44,709 bases of DNA from Azospirillum sp. 47_25 (lineage in GTDB: Bacteria; Pseudomonadota; Alphaproteobacteria; RF32; CAG-239), in NCBI GenBank assembly GCA_001917125.1, contig MNTU01000047.1, forward strand, positions 6,594-51,302, given 5' to 3'. Below the pieces are notes generated by a model. The model worked only from the letters and a program-made list of their open reading frames with translations. It had not been told where the DNA came from and made no database searches. The number at the start of each line of letters is the position of its first letter. Positions within the stretch are counted from its first letter, which is position 1. Shown here piece by piece: positions 1-8,600 of this stretch. Both the position numbers and the translations under genes were made by a program.

Positions 1-108
1 GATAACTAGTACAGAATTTGCGGGCGGAAAAAATGCTCATGTACTTTCTTGTACACTCCGCTTTTTTCTTCCTTAATTCTTACTGTTTATCTCAAAATGC
101 TTAATTGA
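1..108. repeat. palindromic intergenic repeat, copy 1 (cut by window edge)
   Basis: Imperfect palindrome. The left arm (GATAACTAGTACAGAATT, 1-18) pairs with the right arm around 75-95 (AATTCTTACTGTTTATC). The core at about 33-58 carries ATGCTCATGTAC and GTACACTCCGC, itself a small hairpin. The same core recurs at 26661-26785, 29398-29521 and, diverged, at 31103-31428. The outer part of the left arm lies before the window start. No protein is plausible here. Confidence 0.75.
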
Positions 109-142
109 CAGGCTGAAATACTGATTAAACAAAGGAAAGTAA

Positions 143-1276
143 ATGCAAAAAGACAACAGATTATATCAACTGGCTGAAAATGTGCTTAAAAATTCGGTCA
201 AACTGAAAAAAGGCGAAAAGATTTATATTGAAGCTTTCGGGCCGGCGGTTTTGGATTTAATGGAAATTTTTATTCGGAAAGCGACCGAGCTGGGCGGTGT
301 GCCTTTTTATTTTTACAATGACGAGCATTTGTTGAAAGCGGTGATTGACAATGCTTCTGAAGAACAGATGAAAGCATTCGGAGAAACATACCGGCAGCAG
401 ATGGCTTCAAGCGACGTTTATGTTGCACTGCGCGGTTATGACGATATTTTTGCTTTGTCGGATGTTAATGAAAGGCAGATGGCTTTATATATGCAGCATT
501 ATTATAATCCCGTTCATCGTTCGACACGGGTGCCCCGGACCCGCTGGTGCGTGATGCGTTATCCCAATCAGGCCATGGCAGCGTTGGCAAAAATGTCGGT
601 GGAGGCGTTTGAGAATTTTTATTTTGACGCCTGTTTGGTGGATTATGCCAAAATGTGTGAAGCGATGACGCCGCTGAAAGAGCTGATGGAGCGGACGGAT
701 AAAGTGAGAATAATTGCGCCGGGGACGGATTTGGCTTTTTCCATTAAGGGGATTCCGGCAATAAAATGCTGCGGTGAGGTTAATATTCCTGACGGCGAGG
801 TTTATACCGCACCGGTTAAAAATTCAATTAACGGGGTGGTGCAGTTTAATACCGATACGGTATATAACGGTATTTTCTTTTCCAATGTACGGCTGGTGTT
901 TAAAGACGGGCGGATTACGGAGGCTTCTTCTCTGGCCAACAATGACAAGCTGCAGGATATTTTAGAGACAGATGCCGGCTCCCGTTATATGGGGGAATTT
1001 GCTTTCGGACTTAATCCGGGTATTACGCATCCGATTTTGGATATTTTGTTTGACGAGAAAATCGGCGGGTCGTTTCATATGGCTATCGGCAATTCTTATG
1101 ACGAAGCGCCGAACGGCAACAGTTCGTCCGTGCACTGGGATTTGATACAGATGCAGGATGCGGCGCACGGCGGCGGTGAAATTTATTTGGACGGGATCTT
1201 GGTCCGCAAGGACGGGCGATTTGTTTTGCCTGAACTGGAAGGGCTTAATCCGGAAAAATTAAAAAACGAGGCTTAA
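143..1276 (+). CDS. M29-family metallo-aminopeptidase
   Basis: Reads through as a 377-residue cytoplasmic protein that matches the M29 (AmpS/AmpT, thermophilic aminopeptidase) family, which removes N-terminal residues from peptides using two metal ions. Family-type metal ligands are visible in order and with suitable spacing: Glu219 in a PDGEV motif, Glu285 in MGEFAFG, His312 in SFHMAIG, and His331 and Asp333 in VHWDL. The protein is slightly shorter than the usual 400 or so residues. The start is supported by an AAGGAAAG ribosome binding site about five bases before the ATG. It is a single-gene unit closed by a strong terminator at 1278-1305. Function is from family knowledge; the physiological peptide substrate is unknown. 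Confidence 0.88.
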   Translation: MQKDNRLYQLAENVLKNSVKLKKGEKIYIEAFGPAVLDLMEIFIRKATELGGVPFYFYNDEHLLKAVIDNASEEQMKAFGETYRQQMASSDVYVALRGYDDIFALSDVNERQMALYMQHYYNPVHRSTRVPRTRWCVMRYPNQAMAALAKMSVEAFENFYFDACLVDYAKMCEAMTPLKELMERTDKVRIIAPGTDLAFSIKGIPAIKCCGEVNIPDGEVYTAPVKNSINGVVQFNTDTVYNGIFFSNVRLVFKDGRITEASSLANNDKLQDILETDAGSRYMGEFAFGLNPGITHPILDILFDEKIGGSFHMAIGNSYDEAPNGNSSSVHWDLIQMQDAAHGGGEIYLDGILVRKDGRFVLPELEGLNPEKLKNEA

Positions 1277-1277
1277 A

Positions 1278-1305
1278 ACAAAAGAGGGGATTTCCCCTCT
1301 TTTGT
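1278..1305. terminator. bidirectional intrinsic terminator
   Basis: A 12-bp perfect stem (ACAAAAGAGGGG / CCCCTCTTTTGT) around an ATTT loop, with U-rich ends on either strand. It lies between two convergent genes and can serve both. Confidence 0.85.
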
Positions 1306-2001
1306 TCAGATGTTGCTTTTGACAATCCGCATATAAGGATTGTGAAAGACTTTGTTGAAAAACCAGCCGGTGTTGCGGTCATAGGCAACGCGGAACTTTT
1401 CGTCAAAATGCATGAAGGTGTCGCCGGCGGTCATCGTTTCCCAGGTAATGTTTGTCGGGTCGAAGCCCCGATGAATGATGGTGTCTTCGATGAAAGCCGG
1501 ACGGAATTCTCCGGTATGATCACAGCGGTTAATCAGCCAGCTGACAAACAGGAATTTTCGCTGCGGCAAAATGGAAAAAACCTTTACCAGCGAAATGTCT
1601 TCGTAGGCGATGTTATCCATGGCATAAAGAGCGTGAATGTCCTGCTGGTCGGCATAGACGGCAACTTCACGAATGGTCAGGCCGAGAAAATCATCATCAC
1701 AGAGGATGTAAAAATGATTTTCGCGTCCGATGTAATTGCCGATGTTTTCCTGAAGGAAACGAATGATTTTACCGTTGTAAGGAACTTTGCTGCGAAAAGC
1801 CTGGAGCGGATAGTGTTGTCCGTCTCGGGTTTGCATCAGCCAAACCAATTCGCATTCGTTGTTGTCGGTGTAGGCTATGCCGCAGGAGATTTTGCCGAAA
1901 AGGTGCAAGCGGGCAAAATGGTGACGGGCATCGGCCTGAGTCGGGAACAGGCATTCATCCCGGGCGGGAAGCGTAGCTTCCAGGATAGGCATTTTGTTCA
2001 T
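1306..2001 (-). CDS. hypothetical protein, 231 aa
   Basis: No family recognised. The protein is soluble-looking, rich in aromatic and charged residues, with no signal peptide or membrane segment. An opposite-strand frame of similar length (1342-2016) is open too. The minus frame is preferred because its composition is more protein-like, it converges on the shared terminator at 1278-1305, and its start is preceded 24 bases upstream by TTATTAACC, an element also seen before other genes here that lack a Shine-Dalgarno (4126, 9541, 33416). No Shine-Dalgarno is visible. A TAGACA at a -35-like distance from TATTAA could make the element a -10 box and the leader very short. Function unknown. Confidence 0.6.
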   Translation of the reverse strand: MNKMPILEATLPARDECLFPTQADARHHFARLHLFGKISCGIAYTDNNECELVWLMQTRDGQHYPLQAFRSKVPYNGKIIRFLQENIGNYIGRENHFYILCDDDFLGLTIREVAVYADQQDIHALYAMDNIAYEDISLVKVFSILPQRKFLFVSWLINRCDHTGEFRPAFIEDTIIHRGFDPTNITWETMTAGDTFMHFDEKFRVAYDRNTGWFFNKVFHNPYMRIVKSNI

Positions 2002-2105
2002 GACTGTATTTTTTAGGGTTAATAATCGAAAGAAAAATTATTTTGTCTAAAGATAAGATAGACGCGGGTGAGGAAAAAAGCAATATGTTTTTGTAAATGG
2101 AAAGA

Positions 2106-2131
2106 AAAAAGGAACCGTTCGGTTCCTTTTT
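2106..2131. terminator. bidirectional intrinsic terminator
   Basis: Stem of GGAACC/GGTTCC extended by A5/T5 tracts around a GTTC loop. It sits just downstream of the minus-strand gene ending at 2142. Confidence 0.85.
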
Positions 2132-2141
2132 GAAAAACGTT

Positions 2142-2642
2142 TTACAGTTCCTGTCCCTGCCGCTGGCGGTAGAAACGGGTGATGTCGTAACCGCGATACT
2201 GTCCGGCATCGATTTCCTGTGCCATTTGGCGGATTTTTTCCCGCCGGGCACTGGCGCGGTCTTTTTCCATCGGGTGGAGGTAAAGAAAAGTCTGCTCTTC
2301 GGTCAGAATGTCCTGCAGGCCGCGGCGGTATTTCCGGCTCTCGTCGCTGTAGGCATAAAAAGTGCAGTATTTTTGGAAGATGAATTCGGTGCGTTCTTTA
2401 CGCTTTTCCGGGGTGAGCCCGTTTAATTCGCCCTGTCCGTAGCGGGAGAATTTATAAGCTTCGGTGCGGAGCATGGCCTTTTCGACGACAGCCCGTTGAA
2501 CGGCGCCGTTCAGACTGCGATATTTTTTGCCGCTCTGATGGGCGGTTCTGATATATTCCTGATGATAAATGTTTTTGAAATAATTCAAGTCATTAAAGTC
2601 GGCTTTAAATTCAGCAGCCGGTTGTGATGTATTTTCTGTCAT
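2142..2642 (-). CDS. hypothetical protein, 166 aa, basic
   Basis: No family recognised. A highly charged (K/R/E) and Tyr/Gln-rich soluble protein, predicted mostly helical, with no signal peptide or transmembrane segment. The start is supported by an AGGAT ribosome binding site about seven bases upstream (TTTAGGATAAAAAA then ATG). It is a monocistronic minus-strand unit closed by the terminator at 2106-2131. Function unknown. Confidence 0.7.
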   Translation of the reverse strand: MTENTSQPAAEFKADFNDLNYFKNIYHQEYIRTAHQSGKKYRSLNGAVQRAVVEKAMLRTEAYKFSRYGQGELNGLTPEKRKERTEFIFQKYCTFYAYSDESRKYRRGLQDILTEEQTFLYLHPMEKDRASARREKIRQMAQEIDAGQYRGYDITRFYRQRQGQEL

Positions 2643-3055
2643 TTTTTTATCCTAAATTTGAATATTTTATGAGTCTATTATTATCAGCAATAGATAGTAA
2701 TTTTTTGAGAATTTTCAAATAACCCACAGAATTTAAATCTTATTTTCAATATAAAGTTGTGTCGTTTTGTTTTTGCGATTTCAAAGGATAAAAACAGGGC
2801 TCCCAAACCGGAAAGAAGGAGGCCTGAGGCAATCTGGAACAGGTGCGAATCGGCAGACGATTCGCCGGAAAAGGTATGCGGAACAAAGCGGAAGTCTTGT
2901 TTTGCTGATAAGTTCCAATTTGTCTAAATTTGTCTTGCTATGTTTGACCGATTATGATAACGTGGAAACCTAAATTTAATTATGATGGGTATTATTGGAA
3001 TTTGACTTAAAAAAGTTGAACTTTTTTATAAGGATTTTCAAGTGCCTGTCGCTTT
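2643..3055. other. 413-bp intergenic region with a hairpin; no convincing gene
   Basis: Between divergent genes. It holds the leader of the 2642 gene and a GC-richer patch (about 2790-2900) with a perfect 8-bp hairpin (GCGAATCG at 2845-2852, CGATTCGC at 2858-2865, loop GCAGA) and a weaker upstream stem (GGCTCC with GGAGGCC, one bulge). A 68-codon frame crosses it (2767-2973) but lacks a ribosome binding site and is basic and repetitive. Possibly a small RNA; no terminator follows it. Confidence 0.35.
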
Positions 3056-4102
3056 ATGTCTTCACTTTTAATTTTTATTGATATGAAACAACAAAAAGTT
3101 CAGGCACTTACCAGTGCCGAAGTGTCAGAAATTCTGGCGCTTCAAAAATGGGCGACTTACAGTCAGGAGTATCCGATCCGCTATGCCTGCACGCTTAACG
3201 GCGCGCTTGTGCAAGTTGACAGTTTCGGAATTGACAATCTCCCCAAACTTGATGCTTTGGTGGTGTTCGGCGGTTATCCGCGGATTGTCAAGTATGCCGG
3301 GGAAATCATTATGAAACACCGTCGGCAGTATCCGGAACCCGAACACAAAGCGCCGGAAATCATTTTGCTGGGGAGCGCACCGTCAACCGGGCAGAAAATT
3401 CCCGGCACATCGGAAGCGCTGCTTTATGCTCAGCTTCTGGTAAGCCTTGGGTTCGATGAGGCCTATATCCGGCGAAATTTGCTGAAAGAGGCTCTGGTTT
3501 ACGGCGGAAAAATTGCCGAGCTGAAACAGATTATATGCGGCTCGGAACGGCTGTCAAAACTGGATTGTCCGCGTATCGGACTGTTGACGGAAGCCGGGCA
3601 TTCTCTGTCGGCTGTGCAGAAATTTGCGTTTGCCATGCGAGATGTTCATTTTCTGGCGTTTGAAACACCGGTGGCGCAGCTTTGCGACCGACTTTTTGAC
3701 GTGGACAGTCTGACTTCGGGCTACGGCGTTGATATTGTCGTCGGCAATGTGTTGAGCTGCTTTACGGATTGGAATAACGGGAGATTTCCGCTGCCGCAGG
3801 AAAAGCAGAACAGCTTTCCGTCGCGGGAAGGGGCCTTCAGCGTGGTGCGCAAGTATTTCATGAAGGGATACGCGTTCTGTTTGCAACATCCTGAACAGTG
3901 GGAGCTGATCGGCGTTTCCAAGGTTGATGCGCTGCCTTTGGTCAACAGCCGCAAAATTGAAATTACCGGCTGCGATTTGGACGGCAACAAAGCCGGCAAC
4001 GGCTGGGAGAGCAGTTCGGCGGCTTATCTGCGTTATCAGATGAATACCATGGTCAACGGTATCCTCGACACATGGTTCAAAACCGGAAAATATCCTTATT
4101 AA
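3056..4102 (+). CDS. hypothetical protein, weakly DUF218/YdcF-like
   Basis: A 348-residue protein with no signal peptide. Residues about 55-140 hold an alternating beta/alpha pattern with DALVVFGGYPRIV, then EIILLGSAPS, then a Gly-Phe-Asp helix. This recalls the DUF218 (SanA/ElyC/YdcF) fold, but the fit is weak and I would not assign function. The C-terminal half is unrecognised. The start is uncertain: neither the ATG at 3056 nor the in-frame ATG at 3083 has a clear Shine-Dalgarno. The next gene follows closely, so the two are probably cotranscribed and end at the terminator at 4619-4648. Confidence 0.65.
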   Translation: MSSLLIFIDMKQQKVQALTSAEVSEILALQKWATYSQEYPIRYACTLNGALVQVDSFGIDNLPKLDALVVFGGYPRIVKYAGEIIMKHRRQYPEPEHKAPEIILLGSAPSTGQKIPGTSEALLYAQLLVSLGFDEAYIRRNLLKEALVYGGKIAELKQIICGSERLSKLDCPRIGLLTEAGHSLSAVQKFAFAMRDVHFLAFETPVAQLCDRLFDVDSLTSGYGVDIVVGNVLSCFTDWNNGRFPLPQEKQNSFPSREGAFSVVRKYFMKGYAFCLQHPEQWELIGVSKVDALPLVNSRKIEITGCDLDGNKAGNGWESSSAAYLRYQMNTMVNGILDTWFKTGKYPY

Positions 4103-4125
4103 TAAACTTCAAAAAAATTAAAGTC

Positions 4126-4602
4126 ATGGAAACAATCGTAAATTTTTTGCATGAGTGGGCAATCCCGGGATTGTTGTTGTGTATTTTGATTCTGGTTATC
4201 ATCGGTATCAGACAGCACAGAGTGAATAATTCAGCCAATGAGGAAGACAATGAGTCTTCGGGCGAAGGCGAGCTTCCGCTTGCCGAGGAAAGTCCTGCGG
4301 ATGAGGAAACCGGCAATGCCGAGGCGGAACAAGTTGCCGCAGCAGCGGAGAACGCAGAGGTGCGGCAGGAGCCGGCCGAGTGTCTGCTGCCGCCGCGTCG
4401 TTTCGGCCGTTATACTGCCGTTTCGCCGACGGATGTTGTTTTGACCGCTTTTCCGGATTTGCTGCCGGGAGATGCCGACGGTGTGGAAAAACTTCGCAAG
4501 GAGTTCAAAACGCTGGGCGGCAAATCAGCTGAAAAAATGACCTCTTCGGAACGGACGCGTTACGCGGCGTTGGCTCATGTTTTGACCTTATATCGCTATT
4601 GA
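4126..4602 (+). CDS. small single-pass membrane protein with acidic linker
   Basis: From the ATG at 4126 the product is 158 aa. It has an N-terminal membrane segment (about residues 10-30, Leu/Ile-rich after AIPG), then a long Glu/Ala-rich acidic linker (about 38-85), then a short basic/helical C-terminal domain (about 90-158). A frame open from 4072 overlaps the previous gene; the 4126 ATG is preferred because it puts the membrane segment at the N-terminus. There is no Shine-Dalgarno, but TTATTAATAA lies 29 bases upstream. It follows the 3056 gene by 23 bases and ends at a strong terminator. Function unknown. Confidence 0.6.
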   Translation: METIVNFLHEWAIPGLLLCILILVIIGIRQHRVNNSANEEDNESSGEGELPLAEESPADEETGNAEAEQVAAAAENAEVRQEPAECLLPPRRFGRYTAVSPTDVVLTAFPDLLPGDADGVEKLRKEFKTLGGKSAEKMTSSERTRYAALAHVLTLYRY

Positions 4603-4618
4603 TATACCGGTAAGAAAA

Positions 4619-4648
4619 AGAGGGAGCGAGCCGCTCTCTCTTTTTTTG
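4619..4648 (+). terminator. intrinsic terminator
   Basis: Nine-base-pair stem (AGAGGGAGC / GCTCTCTCT, one G-U) with loop GAGCC and a run of T, just after the gene ending at 4602. Confidence 0.85.
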
Positions 4649-4705
4649 CAATATGGTGATATCAGGAAATGGGCTGAGAGGATATTCAGTCATAAGGAGA
4701 TAACG

Positions 4706-4733
4706 AAATACCCCGAATTGTTTCGGGGTATTT
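4706..4733 (-). terminator. intrinsic terminator, near-duplicate of the one at 5647
   Basis: Stem AATACCCCGAA / TTTCGGGGTATT with A/T tracts outside. It closes the minus-strand unit 4740-5566. Its stem sequence is almost identical to the nifJ terminator at 5647-5679. Confidence 0.8.
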
Positions 4734-4739
4734 TATTGT

Positions 4740-4940
4740 TCAGCGTTGATAACCGTTGCCGATCATCTGCTGTACGGAAAGCGGCTGATTGCCGTTTGAC
4801 CGTTGCTGCGGTTTGTTTTGCCGCGGAGTCAGTTTGGGGTTGTTTCCGTTGCGCAATTGTTTGATGAACGATCCAGAAGCTGCTCGGGGGTTTGTTGCTT
4901 GTGTTGGTGAAAGCGAGTGTTCATTTTTCATCTCTCCCAT
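4740..4940 (-). CDS. small hypothetical protein, Asn/Gln/Pro-rich
   Basis: A 66-codon frame rich in Asn, Gln, Pro and Ser, with no recognisable domain. It is supported only by position: it lies 62 bases after the 5003-5566 gene on the same strand and stops six bases before a terminator. The start is unclear; GGAGAG abuts the second ATG (codon 4) rather than lying at normal spacing. It may instead be non-coding 3' sequence. Confidence 0.35.
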   Translation of the reverse strand: MGEMKNEHSLSPTQATNPRAASGSFIKQLRNGNNPKLTPRQNKPQQRSNGNQPLSVQQMIGNGYQR

Positions 4941-5002
4941 ATATTGAGGGGGAACTTTCCGGGTAAGGTGCTGCCAATTATCAATGGAGTGTTCGGGGTT
5001 GT

Positions 5003-5566
5003 TCAGATATTTTTTTTCAGATTTTGCCAGAATTTGGGATCTTGAGGAACATCTCCGCCGACGGCAATACCCTCATTAATGAAAGCTTTTGCGAAAGCGG
5101 CCATCTTTTGGGGATTTTTATCGGAAGTATGATATTCGACGATGCAGTTTTTTCCTTTGTCGGGGCGTTTTTCATTTTCTTTTTTGTAAGAGCCGGCAAT
5201 GAGTTTGTTCAGTTCCTCATAGTTTTTAGCTTCAAATGTTTCACCGTTACTGCCGCGGCCGAAAAGTTTTCCGTTTTTTTCTTCCGAAATGAATGAAAGG
5301 CCGTCGCCTTTATAGTCCGGCAGGTCAGTGTTTCTTGAGTTTTTGTTTTTATTCTTATCATTATCATTATCATTATCATTATCATCGTCTTTTTTGTAAG
5401 CCATCGGGTTAAGTATATCCAAAGGCATACCGATGTTTTGCAGTTTCTGGACGTCAAGGCGGTATTTTGCTTTGTCAAAGTTTTTTTCTCCGAGAATAGA
5501 GATAAAATCATTTTCCTGTTGTTCCGGAGTGAGTGGGGTCTCATCGTTTTGGCTGTTATCACTCAT
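5003..5566 (-). CDS. hypothetical protein with Asp-Asn repeat linker, 187 aa
   Basis: No family assigned. The N-terminal part (about 1-60) is charged; residues about 60-78 form a DNDN-type then KNKN linker encoded by a six-copy hexanucleotide tract (5355-5390). The C-terminal part (about 95-187) looks folded, with a helix MAAFAKAFINEGIAV that resembles segments of conjugation-associated polyvalent-protein domains, though only loosely. The start is well supported by AAGGAAG about six bases upstream. The hexamer repeat can change linker length without changing frame. Function unknown. Confidence 0.7.
   Translation of the reverse strand: MSDNSQNDETPLTPEQQENDFISILGEKNFDKAKYRLDVQKLQNIGMPLDILNPMAYKKDDDNDNDNDNDKNKNKNSRNTDLPDYKGDGLSFISEEKNGKLFGRGSNGETFEAKNYEELNKLIAGSYKKENEKRPDKGKNCIVEYHTSDKNPQKMAAFAKAFINEGIAVGGDVPQDPKFWQNLKKNI
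5355..5390. repeat. hexanucleotide tandem repeat (TTATCA)6 inside a coding region
   Basis: Six perfect copies of TTATCA (TGATAA on the coding strand). The tract is in frame and encodes alternating Asp-Asn. Copy-number change would lengthen or shorten the linker by two residues per unit. Confidence 0.85.
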
Positions 5567-5646
5567 GTCAGCTTCCTTTGTTGTTTGTAAATATTAATAT
5601 CTTATAGGATGGTATGTTTTTTTTGGATAGTCAATATTTGATAACA

Positions 5647-5679
5647 AAAAAATACCCCGAATTGCTTCGGGGTATTTTT
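5647..5679 (-). terminator. intrinsic terminator of nifJ
   Basis: Perfect stem of ATACCCCGAA / TTCGGGGTAT extended by A/T tracts, located 17 bases after the nifJ stop on the minus strand. Confidence 0.85.
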
Positions 5680-5695
5680 GTTGGCGGAAAGCTGA

Positions 5696-8600
5696 TTATT
5701 CAGCGCCTTCCTTAATGGCAAATTCTGCCATGTGTTCATACAAGGAACGTTTTTCTTTAACGTTCTCCTGAGCCTTATTCAACAAGGTTTCATAACGTTC
5801 AGGATTCATCTTGTTGACAACCTGGAAACGGGTTTCGTTAGACATATAGTCTGACAGAGGTTTGCTCGGAGCTTTGGAATCCAAAGTCAGCGGAGCTTTG
5901 CCTTCTTTAATGTTTTCCGGGTTGTAACGGAACAGCGGCCAAGAACCGGTTTCAACCGCGTTCTTCTGGTGCTGCAAGCCGTCAGCCAGGTTGAAGCCCT
6001 GGGCAATGCAGTGCGAGTAAGCAATGATGATGGACGGGCCGTCAAAAGCTTCAGCTTCGTTCATGGCTTTGATGACCTGAGCATCATTGGCACCGAAAGC
6101 AACCTGGGCAACATAAACATTACCATAAGACATGGCAATCATACCCAGATCTTTTTTCGGCAGAGATTTACCCGCCGTCGCGAATTTGGCGCTGGCACCC
6201 ATCGGGGTAGCCTTAGACTGCTGACCGCCGGTATTGGAGTAAACACCGGTATCCATAACCAGGATATTGATGTTTTTGCCGGAAGCAATCGCATGATCCA
6301 GTCCGCCGAAGCCGATATCATAAGCCCAGCCGTCGCCGCCCAGAATCCAGACTGATTTCTTAATCAGGTAGTCAGCCAGTTTGTTCAGGTGTTTGGCTTC
6401 AGGGGTGTCGATGCCGGCCAGCTTGTCGCGCAGAGCTTTGACATTGGCGCGCTGGTCATCGATTTCAATGTCGGTGGCCTGCGGGTTAGCGAGAATTTTT
6501 TCAACCAGTTCGGCACCGATTTTGTCTTTCAGCCCCTCAAGCAGGGTCTTGGCAAAATGGGTCTGCTGGTCGATGGAGAATCTCATGCCGAGACCGAATT
6601 CGGCGTTGTCTTCAAACAAAGAGTTTGCCCAAGCCGGACCGTGGCCTTTTTCGTCTTTGGCATACGGTGTGGTCGGCAGGTTGCCGGAGTAGATTGAAGA
6701 ACATCCGGTCGCATTGGCGACAACCATGCGATCACCGAACAGCTGGGTCAACAGTTTGACATACGGCGTTTCACCGCAGCCGGCGCAGGCACCGGAGAAT
6801 TCAAACAAAGGCTGAATCAGCTGAGTGGTCTTCGGCAGGTTCTTGACAACTTCGGTACGTTTGACGTAGGGCAGAGTTTCAAAGAAGTTCCAGCAGGCAA
6901 CCTGTTCTTCCAGATGATTTTCAATGTGGTCCATATTGATGGCCTTGCGTTCCGGATTGGCTTTGTTTTTAGCCGGGCAGGCGCTGACGCAGATGCCGCA
7001 GCCGGTGCAGTCTTCCGGAGACATTTGCCAAATGAACTGTTTACCGGCAAATTCCTTGCCTTTATAAGCGGCAGATTTGAAACCTTTCGGCGCGTTTTTC
7101 AGTTCTTCTTCCGAAGCGACTTTCATACGGATAACGCCGTGCGGGCAGACCAGAGAGCATTTGCCGCACTGGATGCAGGTTTCCGGATCCCAAACCGGGA
7201 TTTCGGTAGCGATGCAGCGTTTTTCGTACTGAGTGGTTCCGGTCGGCCAGGTTCCGTCAACGACTTCGCTGAAAGCAGATACCGGCAGTTCGTTACCACG
7301 GTCGGCAATGATTTCACCGGTCAGCTTTTTAACGAATTCAGGCGCATTGGCCGGAACCGGCAGAGAGCGGTGGAAAGTTGACGTGACATGGTCAGGATAG
7401 TTAACTTCGTGCAGATGAGCCAGAGAGGCGTCAACGGCCTGGAAGTTTTTCTGAACGATGGCGTCGCCTTTTTTGCTGTAGGTTTTCTTAATCGCATTCT
7501 TAATCTGTGCGATAGCTTCATCTTTCGGCAGAATGTTGGAAATGGCGAAGAAGCAGGTCTGCATAACGGTGTTAATGCGCTGACCCATACCTGTTTCGCG
7601 AGCAACTTCAACCGCATTGATGGTGTAGAATTTCAGCTTTTTGCTGATGATTTCTTCCTGAACTTCAATCGGCAGGTGATTCCATACTTCATCGGCGCCG
7701 TAAGGAGCGTTCAACAGGAAAGTTGCGCCCGGTTTGGCGATTTTCAGGATGTCAACCTTGCGCATGAACGGGAACTGGTGGCAAGCTACAAAGTCCGCTT
7801 TGTTAATCAGGTAAGCCGACTTAATCGGGTTATCCGAAAAACGCAGGTGGGAAGTGGTCATAGAGCCGGATTTGCGGGAGTCATAAACGAAGTAACCCTG
7901 GCCGTATTTACCGGCGTCTTCGGCAATAATCTTAATTGAGTTTTTGTTTGCACCGACAGTACCGTCTGCGCCCAAACCGTAGAATACGGCGCGGACAACG
8001 TCTTTGGGTTCGGTGTCAATCGAATCGTCAAACGGCAGGGACGTTTTGTTAACGTCATCGTTAATGCCGACGGTGAAACCGTTAATCGGTTTGGCGGCAG
8101 AACCGTTATCATAAACGGCTTTGACCATGCCCGGGGTAAATTCTTTGGAAGACAGACCATAGCGGCCGCCGAGAATTTTCGGCATATTGGCAATTTCGCC
8201 GTTGGCAAAGGCCTGCGTCAAAGTGGCGACAACGTCAAGGTACAGCGGTTCGCCGGTGGAGCCGGATTCTTTGGTTCTGTCGAGAACGGAAACGACTTTG
8301 ACCGATTTCGGCAAAGCTTTCAGGAAAGATTTTTCCGGGAACGGACGATACAGGTGAACTTTCAACAGGCCCAGTTTGGCGCCGTTGGCATTCAGATAGT
8401 TAATGGTTTCTTCAACGGTTTCGGCGCCGGAACCCATAATAACGATAACCTGTTCGGCATCAGCCGCGCCGACGTAATCAACAACATGATACTGGCGGCC
8501 GCTGATTTTAGCGAACTTGTCCATTTCTTCCTGAACGATGCCTTCAACTTTTTTGTAGAAGGGGTTGGAAGCTTCGCGGCCCTGGAAGAAGACGTCAGGG

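Noticed and set aside
1342..2016. 224-codon plus-strand frame opposite the 1306-2001 gene
   Set aside because: It lacks a ribosome binding site and has the low-charge, Val/Gly/Phe-rich composition of an antisense shadow; the minus frame has a better composition and leader.
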